Source: Macrobrachium rosenbergii (taxonomy: Eukaryota; Arthropoda; Malacostraca; Decapoda; Palaemonidae). Taken from it: a stretch of 64,000 nt of DNA. Numbering within the stretch: the first letter of the stretch is position 1; every line of letters begins with the position of its first letter. This document shows, piece by piece, positions 55,266-64,000 of the stretch. The notes beneath the pieces are model-generated. The model searched no databases and was not told the origin of the DNA. It saw only the letters and a program-made list of their open reading frames with translations. The position numbers and the translations under genes are program-made. The stretch spans positions 9,393,226 through 9,457,225 of the forward strand of contig NC_089756.1 of assembly GCF_040412425.1 (NCBI RefSeq). The letters are read 5' to 3'.

Positions 55266-56055
55266 TAAAGGACTTGAAATATGTTCTTACACAATGTACA
55301 AACCACCAGTCCGTTATAATAGGAATTACTTTCAGCGCAGCTGGAAATGGCCATTTAACTTTAAACAAGATGATGACATATGTAATTAACTACCCACTAC
55401 GGGTGGGAGTCCCGCCCACCCAGTCAGTATACACCCACTTTGCTTTTGGCCGTTGGCAAGGAAGGACGTGCTCTCTTCTCCTCTCTGCCTGCCGTTTGAC
55501 TTTGTTTACATTTTAGCATATTGCTGATATTGCTGATGCAGTAAACCCCCTGTATTCGCGGGCGATGCATACTGCAACCCCCCGTGAATATCTAAAATCC
55601 GCGAATACTTAAAACCCCTCTAAAAACACTTAGAACTGCCTATTTTGATAATTTAAACAAGAAAAACCCTCTAAAAATGCTTATACCTGAGTATTTTAAT
55701 AGTTTTATCAAAAAAAGTGCATTTAGTCATGAAAATGGTATGAAAATACAGTAATTAGTGAATATTTCTCAGTGAAAAAAACCGCGAATGGGCAAATTTT
55801 CCGCATTTGAATAATGGATAGATACGTTCCCAATCAAAAATACGTGAGTCCGCAAATCGTGAGAACTTCGTTGTACAGAATTAAAGTTTACTGTATATGA
55901 TTATAACGTGTTATATGCAAATACAACTCCTTGTTTACCTTAAGTTTACACTTTCAGTGTTCTGATATAGTGGTTCATACTGATATAAGTAACCCTATGG
56001 CTTTTATTAGCTGATGATGTGTCAAACTGGTTTTATCGTTGCTAAGGCAATGAGC
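55266..56055 (+). repeat. duplicated intronic block, copy 2 (with MITE F2)
   Basis: Begins about 125 bp after exon 3. Same order as 32335-34730: GTACAAACCACCAGTCC, TTTAACTTTAAACAAG, CCCGCCCACCCAGTCAGTA, MITE F2 (55539-55893), then TTTCAGTGTTCTGATATAGT and TTTTATTAGCTGATGATGTG. It is uninterrupted and so gives the state before the G1 and E1 insertions. Confidence 0.8.
55539..55893 (+). mobile_element. MITE F2 (uninterrupted)
   Basis: Left end CAGTAAACCCCCTGTATTCG; right end worn (AAGTTTACTG then TA). Interior CTGAGTATTTTAATAGTTTT matches F1 across the G1 insertion point. Confidence 0.75.
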
Positions 56056-56605
56056 TTAAGGGGAGCACTGACCCCATAAGGCCCCATTATAAAGTAAGTG
56101 CTTATAACTATCTCTTGATTGAAGGGATTTGCTTCAAATTTTTACCACTTATTCCTCAACTAATAATGAAACATTTCAGTATGGGAAATTTAGAAATTTG
56201 ATTTCTAAGTTAATTTTTTTTTTTTTTTTTGCATTTGATAAAAAGATTTTAAAACTTTTTAAAAACAGTATGCAAAAAACAAAGTTTCACTCAAAAATTA
56301 ATTTCCCATGTTTCCAAAAGCAAGATTATATAGTTATAAACACTGTAAAAATGAGTTTCATCTAATTTGGTTCAGTTTTCTTGGAGTTATAAGCATTTAT
56401 TTTTGAAAAAAACTAAGTTTTGAGAAAACGAAAAAAAAATTTTTTTTTTTTATTATGTAATAACTATGAAACTATGACAGTTAGAAGGCTAATCATTGCA
56501 CAAAAATATTTTGTCATATAAGAAATATGCCCTGAAATTTACAGTATCATCAAATGAGTAGAAATGTGCTCTCCTTGATTTAAATTTTTACTTAAAATTT
56601 GCATT

Positions 56606-56649
<44 letters not shown>

Positions 56650-56879
56650 TATATTAGAATATAAATATATATGACTGAAATATTTTCTGTTAAAACAGAA
56701 TTCCATCAAATATAAGGGAGCCCATAGAAATGCCAAAATGTCGAAAATAAAGACTATATTTCAGAGACCAAACTTTCTCTCTACTCAGGCAAATAGTGAC
56801 TGAGAAAAAGTTACAGAAAAGCAGTATTTATACCAGAAGATCCATTGGTCAGCCATTACCTACCCAAATACCTTAGCCA
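56056..56879. other. AT-rich intron sequence with (AT)n
   Basis: Poly-T and poly-A runs (56212-56230, 56430-56450) and an (AT)n microsatellite at 56606-56654. No coding signal. Confidence 0.5.
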
Positions 56880-57250
56880 AATCCCTGATTAACGTCCAAC
56901 TAAAACCAGTCCCCAAAGACACAAGTTTACGAAATCCCTTGCCTCATTTGTGACCAACCTTATGTCGGCTTCACAGGCAAATCACTCCCCCAAAGATTAA
57001 CCCTTAAACGCCGACTGGACGTATTTTACATCGACAAAAATTGTCTGTCTGGTGCCAAGTGGATGTAAAATACGTCGACTACAAAAAGTTTTTTTAAATA
57101 TTCGCGGAAAAATACTGATAGGCCTCGTTTGTGAAAAATTCTAAATCGCGCCTTGAGGGATGCTGGGAGTTCACGGATCACGCTGTTGTTTTGTTTACAA
57201 GCATGACCCAGCTGCGCTTGCGCGAATTTCTTTCTTATCCCAAAAGAAAG

Positions 57251-59490
57251 CATCAGCTAACTCTGCTGAAAATCTCAGAAATTCTTTAGTCACTTTGTCG
57301 TAATTTTTGCACCATTTTCTATTAGCCTTTACATAAAGTTTTATATATTAAAATGTGTGCAATTTCATGTAGAATACAACAAAAAATAACTCATGGTTGT
57401 AGCTTTTATCAATTTTGACATCTTTTCATATAAATCACAATAAGTGCCAAAATTTCAACCTTTGGTCGACTTTGACTCGACCAAAATGGTCGAAAAATGT
57501 AATTGTAAGCTAAAACTCTTACATTCTAGTAATATTCAATCATTTACCTTCATTTTGCAACTAACGAGAAGTCTCTAGCACAATATTTCGATTTATGGTG
57601 AATTTTTGAAAAACTTTCCCCTTACATCCACCCTAACTCTGCTGAAAATCTCAGAAATTCTTTAGTCATTTTGTCGTAATTTTTGCACTGTTTTCTGTTA
57701 GGAGTTACATAAAGTTTTTTATATGAAAATGTGTGCAATTTCATGTAGAATACAACAAAAAATAACTCATGGTTGTAGCTTTTATCAATTTTGACATATT
57801 TTCATGTAAATCACGATAAGTGCCAAAATTTCAACCTTCTGTCAACTTTGACTCGACCGAAATGGTCGAAAAACGCAATTGTAAGCTAAATCTTTTACAT
57901 TCTAGTAATATTCAATCATTTACCTTCATTTTGCAACAAACAGAAGTCTCTAGCACAATATTTCGATTTATGGTGAATTTTTTAAAAAAACCTTTTCCTT
58001 ATGTCCGAGCTAACTCTGCTGAAAATCTTGTAAGAGCCTGACGCCGTCTCTTCCAAACACGTGTGTGTTCGTGTGTTCGTCGTCCATCGGAGTGGACAAG
58101 ACAACAAGAGCATCTGGTTTTCTTTCTCTAAAGGAACGCGATTTCAACTATACAATATTTCCATCTGTTTCTCCCTAACCATTGTTGTCTTGATGTGTGT
58201 ACAATCACCACTACTTGCATTGCCATGCAAGCATTCTAATCATGTACTCATAATGTTCCAACGAATCTTCTGTATCAGACTGTGTGTATGTTTCTGTTTG
58301 TGAAGACGCCAAACGTCTCGCCACTCCGATGGACAACAAACACACACGTCTTTGGAAGAGACGACGTCAGGCTCTTACAATCTCAGAAATTCTTTATTCA
58401 CTGTCGTAATTTTTGCACAGTTTTCTATTAGGCGTTACATATAGTTTTATATATGAAAATGTGCGCAATTTCATGTAGAAAACAATAAAAAATAACTCAT
58501 GGTTGTAGCTTTTATCAGTTTTGAAATATTTTCATATAAATCACGATGTGCCAAAATTTAAACCTACAGTCAACTTTGACTCGACCGAAATGGTCGAAAA
58601 ATGCAATTGTAAGCTAAATCTTTTATGTTGTAGTAACATTCAATCATTTACCTTCATTTTGCAACAAACGGGAAGTCTCTAGCACAATATTTCGATTTAT
58701 GGTGAATTTTTGAAAAAAACTTTTTCCTTACCTCCTCGCACGGTAACGCTGCTGAAAATCTCAGAATTTCTTTAGTCACCTTGTAATTTTCGCACCATTT
58801 TCTATGAGGCGTTACATAAAGTGTTATACATGAAAATGTGTGCAATTTCATGTAGAATACAACAAAAAATAACTCATGGTTGTAGCTTTTATCAGTTTTG
58901 AAATATTTTCATATAAATCACGATAAGTGCTAAAATTTAAACCTACGGTCAACTTTGACTCAACCGAAATGGTCGAAAAATGCAATTGTAAGCTAAACCT
59001 CTTACATTCTAGTAACATTCGATCATTTACCTTCATTTTGCAACAAACGGGAAGTCTCTAGCACAATATTTCGATTTATGGTGAATTTTTGAAAAAACTT
59101 TTTCCTTGCCTCCGTGTACAGTAACTCGGCTGAAAATCTCAGAATTTCTTTAGTCACCTTGTCATAATTTTCGCACCGTTTTCTATTAGGCATTACATAA
59201 AGTTTTATATATGAAAATGTGTGCAATTTCATGTAGAATACAATAAAAAATAACTCATGGTTTTAGCTTTTATCAGTTTTGAAATATTTTCATATAAATT
59301 AATATAAATAGAAAAAATTCTACCTTCAGTCAACTTTAACTCGACCGAAATGGTCGAAAACTGCGATTGTAAGCTAAAACACTTACAGTCTAGTAATATT
59401 CAACCAATTACCTTCATTTTGCAACAAACGGGAAGTCTCTAGCACAATATTTCGATTTATGGTGAATTTTTGAAAAAAACTTTTTTTTTA
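57251..59490 (+). repeat. ~377-bp satellite, five units
   Basis: The phrase CTGAAAATCTCAGAAATTCT or its variant starts at 57266, 57642, 58019, 58752 and 59130, a period of 376-378 bp once the 351-bp MITE plus TSD is removed from unit 3. Each unit carries CATGTAGAATACAA, AACTCATGGTTGTAGCTTTT, the small palindrome TCGACCGAAATGGTCGA and GGGAAGTCTCTAGCACAATA. Confidence 0.9.
58029..58379. mobile_element. 351-bp MITE with TGTAAGAGCC termini, 4-bp TSD
   Basis: Inverted ends TGTAAGAGCCTGACG and CGTCAGGCTCTTACA, alike over about 65 bp, flanked by ATCT (58025-58028; 58380-58383). The other satellite units show the empty site GAAAATCTCAG. A 4-bp duplication with TGT... termini fits Ginger-type DNA transposons (family knowledge, inference). 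No coding region. Confidence 0.85.
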
Positions 59491-60039
59491 CGCCCGCTCG
59501 TTACGGATTCATGCATCATTTTGTGATAATATTTTCTCTGTGTTGCTTTGATCGTTTTACAATTTGTTATATACCAAAATCATCGCAATTTAGTGTACAA
59601 TACAACGAAAAAAAAATAACATTAGCTTTAACCATTTTGCTCACAGCGCAATTTGTATACAATTATATATGACATTTTTTTTGCACATATATTCCAATAT
59701 TTTATATAGTTATGGTAATAATATTTTTTTTCATTTCTGATGGTTGCATACTAAACTTCAGGCAATGACAAAAAAGGAGCCAAAAATGAACCCTTAATCT
59801 TAAAAACTGAGCGTGCTGTGATTTTTTGAAAAAAACTTTTTTTCCGCTTCAGTGCTAACTCCCGAATGCCGCCAGCATACGGCAGACACTTTTGTAAATA
59901 GAGGCTCAGCGTTTAAGGGTTAATACAGCATAAACATTCAGTTAGGTACGGACAACAGAGCTCAGCTATTTTTAACCACATAAATAACCATAACCACAGA
60001 ATAAACTGGAATATGTCTCGTATAATTTATAGACTGTGG

Positions 60040-60840
60040 CTGCTCAGAACAGTCTGAAGTCGTCAGCAGAGTTCCTGGAGGCCTTAAGAGCCGCGCCCCC
60101 TGGAGGCTGTATTGCTTCGATGGATGTGGAGTCCTCTTACCAACGTCCCCCGTCGATGAGACCATCCAAATGATCTTGGACCGTGTGTATAGGGACCCCA
60201 CCACCCCATCCCTGAACATCCTTGAGCATGCCCTCCGCGCCCTCCTGGAAATCTGCACCAAAAAGGCCCATTTCTCCAACCATCCTGGCCATACGTTGTA
60301 CCCAGATCGACGGGGTGGCGATGGGTTCTCCCCATGAGTCCTCTTCGCCAATTTCTATATGGGCACTGTGGAGCAAAGGGTATTCAAGATATACTCCAAC
60401 CAAGGATGTACGTGCGCTACATCGACGACACCTTCGTCAGCGCCAATTCGCAAGAGGAGATCGAAACCTGAGGCGTGCATTCCACAACCATAGCTGCCTC
60501 AGTTTCACGATCGAGCAGAGCCAAAACCGCTGCCTCCCTTCCTTGACGTCCTTGTGGAACAGAGAGGCCTCTTTCTCTCACGAGGGTCTACACAAAACAC
60601 ACGAACCTGGGCATGTGTATGAACGGGGCGGCGAGTGCCCCGAGAGGTATAAGCGCTCCACCATCAGCGCCTACGCCAGGAGGGCCTCTCACACTGCTCC
60701 TCCTGGAACGACACCCACGGAGAAATAGAACATGTAGCCCAAACCCTCGTCGACAATGGACACCCAAACCGGGATATAGAAGAATCTATCAAGGCGAACA
60801 TCGATAGATGGTACCGTCAGAACCTCGCCCGATGCCCCTG
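60040..60840 (+). pseudogene. Penelope-like reverse transcriptase (PLE2), frameshifted
   Basis: SSAEFLEALRAAPPGGCIAS, MDVES, VDETIQMILDRVYRD (shifted), QIDGVAMGSP (Penelope signature motif, near 60305), FANFYMGTVEQRVF and MYVRYIDDTFVSANSQEEIE (catalytic Asp pair, near 60405-60465), then FLDVLVEQ and RKRRSK-type linker. Motifs occur in three frames with stops between. A different lineage from the GIY-YIG fragment just upstream. Confidence 0.78.
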
Positions 60841-60959
60841 AACGCATAGAGCTCTTCTACAAAGGACAATTTCACCATAAATATAAAGAAGGCGAACGCG
60901 CCCTCAAAAACATCATCGAGAATAATGTCAGCCCTGTTGACTCCAACAAAAATATACAT

Positions 60960-61490
60960 CTGGTTATTTATTACAAGAGCAGAAAGACGAGCAGCCTGAT
61001 TATGCGCAACAACCCAGCTCCCCCTCAGCAGGACCCCTTGGAGAAAACCAACGTGGTATACCGGTACTCATGCCCTGTCCGAGGATGCCTCAGTTCTTAC
61101 ATCGGTATGACCACCATGCGTTTCTCCAAAAGGATTTCCTGCCACGCCCAAGAGGGGGCTATCTTTAATCATGCCAGGACCGTCCATAACCAGAGAATAG
61201 CAAGAAAAGACATACTGTAATCACGAACATCGAAATAATTGACCAAATTACCGACCACCGCCGCCTCGCCTCTTGGAAGCATTGCACATTGGGAAGGAGA
61301 AACCAACACTCAACATTACACAAGAAACCTTTCTCCTCCCACAGCAGCCAGGAGACATGCACCGAGCGATCCCCATAGCGTCATTTGAGCAAATCAAATT
61401 CGCATCCGAGGATCAAAATTCTTCTCTTCATCCTCAGCACTACAATGCCGCTGCACGCAAGACGAAAACAGAACTTCGACTTGGATGAGA
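60960..61490 (+). pseudogene. PLE2 GIY-YIG endonuclease and C-terminus
   Basis: Open at 61002-61220: NVVYRYSCPVRGCLSSYIGM, TTMRFSKRISCHAQEGAIFN, HARTVHNQRIARKDIL. S-Y-I-G stands at the YIG position, and Cys and His residues typical of Penelope endonucleases are present. The rest (IEIIDQITDHRRLA) continues one frame away to about 61490. Follows the PLE2 reverse transcriptase in the expected order. Confidence 0.78.
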
Positions 61491-61539
61491 AGGCTCCGCC
61501 GAGGGTACATGCCCCAGGCAGCCAATCATAATTCAGCAC

Positions 61540-61886
61540 CGATCAAGACCCCCCGTATAAATACCAACCCGAGCACCTCGTTTCTTCAGACCTTCTGCAA
61601 CCACGTCCAGAGGATGACCAACGAACTGGTCGAAACACGTCGACGGTACCTACAATAGAACATGAACCCAGACGAACGATTTCTGATTGGATATTTTAAT
61701 AAAAGACTTCCAATATTCCGCACACTGTCCTTTTCCAACATGAATAGCGGCCAGTTACTGACTAACATCGCTGAGCCTGAAAAGCGAATCATAAGGAGGA
61801 TAGAAAAGACACTATATAAGATAAATTCGCATAATACAGCCATCATTTTTAATAAGACCTGTTTAAAAGAGGGTCTACTCCCTTCA

Positions 61887-61890
<4 letters not shown>
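61540..61890 (+). mobile_element. start of a further Penelope-like copy: leader and ORF N-terminus
   Basis: A TATA-like GTATAAATACC at 61551-61561, a leader with a hammerhead-like fold (61601-61646), then ATG at 61662 and an open frame MNPDERFLIGYFNKRLPIF ... INSHNTAIIFNKTCLKEGLL, matching the N-terminal helices of Penelope polymerases. The frame ends in (AAT)n. A truncated copy placed head-to-tail after PLE2 is a common Penelope arrangement. Confidence 0.6.
61601..61646 (+). ncRNA. degenerate hammerhead-ribozyme-like motif
   Basis: In order: stem I strand CGTC, core GATGA (expected CTGATGA, here with altered first bases and an insertion), stem-loop CCA-ACGAAC-TGG, core GAAA, tiny stem III C-AC-G, UC cleavage position, then GACG pairing with CGTC. 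Hammerheads with minimal stem III are known in Penelope-like elements. The core changes mean it may be inactive. Confidence 0.4.

Positions 61891-61915
<25 letters not shown>
61887..61915. repeat. (AAT)n microsatellite
   Basis: About nine AAT units at the truncation point of the Penelope frame. Confidence 0.9.
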
Positions 61916-61917
<2 letters not shown>

Positions 61918-62064
61918 CTGTAATTACAAAATTCCTATTATTTTGAACAAACAAATTCTTCCCTCATCTTTTGTAAGAAGGAGGTCAAGGCAAAAGCTGT
62001 CAGACATGTCATTTAACATGACAAGAAGGCGAGTGTTGCTAATCCGTGGTCAAATTTTTCTTGT

Positions 62065-62066
<2 letters not shown>

Positions 62067-62151
<85 letters not shown>
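62067..62151. repeat. (CT)n microsatellite
   Basis: About 42 CT units. Three similar tracts follow at 62203-62252, 62632-62716 and 62766-62836. Confidence 0.95.
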
Positions 62152-62154
<3 letters not shown>

Positions 62155-62202
62155 CCGTAATAATTCATAAAATTTCACTCTCTTAAGTAAGGACAACAAT
62201 CT

Positions 62203-62255
<53 letters not shown>

Positions 62256-62629
62256 GTTAGCCAACCTCTCTCTCTGTTCAAAGTTTTGCCACGATTACAG
62301 CACTGTTTCTCTGTATGTCTTTAACTGTACAGTAGATAATTTTCAATTGATCTAATTTTACCTGTACCGTTTACAAACTGTAAATGCGCCATTCTAAAAC
62401 ATAGAGACATAGAGCAATTCAGAACTAAGAGAAAGTGACAGAATAAAGAAGTTTTTAAAAATGAGGTTGAGATGACTTCTAAAAATAGATCGGTGGAATG
62501 GGGAGAGAGTCACACCATTTATTTCTTTTTTTAAGGGTAGTGTATTAAGCTAACTTTTAAATGAAAATACAGTAACTTTAATTTCATTAATAGTTAGTTT
62601 AATACTGAATTTCCATCTTTTGATATCTT

Positions 62630-62720
<91 letters not shown>

Positions 62721-62763
62721 ATAATTCATAAATAATATAACTTGATATTTCAAGTGAGGACGA

Positions 62764-62841
<78 letters not shown>

Positions 62842-63250
62842 TTAGCACTCACACATTTTTACAACTTGTTAATTCTCTGTACGTCTTTACCTGTACAGTA
62901 GATAGTTTAAATTGATGTAATTTGACCTGTATCGTCTACGAAGTGTAAATGCGCTAGTGTTGCAAATATGTTCTAAAACATAGAGACACAATAACTAAGA
63001 GTTGTATTAGCCAAAATATAAAACACTGTTTGTTCATGAAAAAAGCATTTCAGAACAAAGAGAGAGATGCAGAACAAAGAAGTTGTTAAAAAGAGGTTGA
63101 GACGATTCTAAAAATAGATCGGTTGGAAGGGGAGAGAGAGAGAGAGAGAAATTCTCTTCCAACTCTGTTTTTATGTCAACCATTTATTTCTCTTTTTTAA
63201 GGGTAATGTATTAAGCTAACTTTTAAATGAAATTACAGTAACTTTAATTT
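62150..63250. repeat. tandem duplication of a ~570-bp block
   Basis: 62150-62630 and 62715-63250 share, in the same order, TAATAATTCATAAA, a (CT)n tract, GTACAGTAGATA, TGTAAATGCGC, TTCTAAAACATAGAGACA, TCTAAAAATAGATCGG and AGGGTA.TGTATTAAGCTAAC. Both copies are diverged, so the duplication is not recent. Confidence 0.75.
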
Positions 63251-63423
63251 CATTTAAAAGTTAACTCAATAATTTGGGAGCATGATTAGGATCATATTTA
63301 GTGTTTAAACTTTAGAAATAAGCATTTATTTGCATTTTTAGAGACCTTGCCAAACTTACACGAAAATTCACCCTGCGCAAGGGGTTCTGGAACCTAACCT
63401 TGCGTAAGTTCGGAGTATAACTG
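63150..63423 (-). mobile_element. G-type mariner-like terminus, copy 2
   Basis: Reverse complement of the first 280 bp of G1: TTTAAGGGTAATGTATTAAG, AGCATGATTAGGATCATATT, AACCTAACCTTGCGTAAGTT, ending GTATAACTG. The other terminus of this copy was not identified; the duplicated block 62150-63250 may belong to it. Confidence 0.65.
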
Positions 63424-64000
63424 TGTATATACAGGTCAGGGAGCACACTCCCATTCATGTGAGCGTGGACAGGGGCCATCCCGAAGACATGCTACAGTCT
63501 TCCTAAAAGCAGGTCTCTACAGGAGAAGAAGATTGGACAGGGAATCTTCTTGTCTTCCTAGGTGAGCGGACCAGTAGGCCAACGTCACCAATCCGGGACT
63601 GTTGCACCGTTCCAGTGCAGAAGTGTATGGGATCGGGCAGGAGTTGAGTGAGAACCACACGCTCTGAACTCACTCTCTCTGCTTGATAGGGTCTGAGTCC
63701 ATAGACTGGGAACCCTTACCAGACTGGGAAGGATTCCCAGAGCTAGTACTGTTGCACAGGGGACCATGGAACCCCAGGCAACCGTTGCTCCCATGCCAGA
63801 TAGACAAATCGAGAGTTGCAGTACTGGTAGTACCATTAGCAAGAGACCATGTAGCGATTCCGTAGCCTTCTCCATGAAGAAAGTTGGCCTTCAGAAGCCC
63901 TATGAGACTTCTACGGTTGGGAAATGCACCCTTCTTCTTCCCCTGCTTGGTAGCTTTGGAAGAAGTAGGGGAGGAGATCACAGCACAACGAAGATGAAGG
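63424..64000. other. unclassified sequence at window end
   Basis: GC content is higher than the surroundings. Minus-strand frames at 63585-63981 (start MISSPTSSKATKQGKKKGAF) look like a basic, Ser-rich Gag tail but match nothing I can name. Confidence 0.3.

Larger units (their letters stand above)
57001..59919. mobile_element. piggyBac-like non-autonomous element H carrying a satellite array
   Basis: Flanked by TTAA on both sides (56997-57000; 59920-59923), ends CCCTTAAACGCCGA and, inverted, TCAGCGTTTAAGGG. A subterminal hairpin lies at 57017-57078 (GACGTATTTTACATC / GATGTAAAATACGTC). TTAA and CCC...GGG termini are hallmarks of piggyBac elements (family knowledge). There is no transposase; the 2.9-kb interior is mostly five tandem units of about 377 bp. 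Confidence 0.82.
56880..60032 (+). pseudogene. Penelope-like GIY-YIG endonuclease fragment, split by element H
   Basis: Penelope-like elements encode a reverse transcriptase followed by a GIY-YIG endonuclease. The 5' piece (56928-57000) reads YEIPCLICDQPYVGFTGKSL, with cysteines and the Y-V-G core; the 3' piece (59924-60032) reads QHKHSVRYGQQSSAIFNHIN then SRIIYR. Taking out H plus one TTAA puts the two in a single frame. The N-terminal part is frameshifted near 56925. Distinct from the Penelope copy that follows at 60040. Confidence 0.75.

Noticed and set aside
57001..59919. Satellite array as centromeric DNA
   Set aside because: Only five units, enclosed by TTAA-flanked transposon ends in an intron-sized region; no evidence for a centromere here.
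63585..63981. Host gene exon at the right edge
   Set aside because: Two overlapping minus frames with no recognisable domain and no in-frame splice sites; left unclassified.

Overview
This window looks like nuclear DNA of a decapod crustacean. The evidence is low gene density, long CT, AT, GT and ATT microsatellites, tRNA-like SINEs and interspersed repeats of kinds I know from shrimp and crayfish genomes, and many stacked retroelements. I recognise one host gene: a RAD52 orthologue on the + strand. It has a short first coding exon (28442-28495), a second (31875-32070) and a third (54991-55142). The splice phases agree, and intron 2 is about 22.9 kb and filled with transposons. The rest of the gene lies beyond the right edge.

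Layout. 1-1883: 5' part of a Ty3/gypsy element (A, minus strand). 2303-5780: a SINE and a decayed Ty3/gypsy element of another lineage (D, SCAN-like Gag plus protease). 5785-10889: full-length Ty3/gypsy element B with two LTRs and a CTCC target duplication. 11746-20763: a DNA transposon (T) with ~295-bp inverted termini, TA duplication and a broken DDE transposase; full-length Ty3/gypsy element C (12336-17356, ATTG duplication) is inserted in it. 20747-22068: a 1.3-kb foldback palindrome abutting T. 22069-28441: repeat-rich intergenic DNA. 28442-55142: RAD52 exons, head-to-head SINEs, nested TA-flanked MITEs (G inside F), and two DIRS elements, E2 inserted inside the last ~20 bp of E1. 48850-54430: a degenerate DIRS-Gag-like region. 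56880-61890: Penelope-like elements, one split by a TTAA-flanked piggyBac-like element carrying five ~377-bp satellite units, one of which contains a further 351-bp MITE. 61890-64000: CT microsatellites, a duplicated block and a second G-type terminus.

Elements A, B and C have a Gag C-H-C-C box and a primer site starting TGGTGACCCC, which fits the CsRn1-like Ty3/gypsy clade primed by tRNA-Trp (family knowledge). Almost all mobile-element reading frames are broken by single-base indels, stops or deletions, while the three RAD52 exons are clean. Insertion order can be read from the nesting: C into T; G1 into F1; E2 into E1; the 351-bp MITE into a satellite unit of H; H into a Penelope GIY-YIG domain. 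Several of these have the pre-insertion sequence recoverable inside the window.
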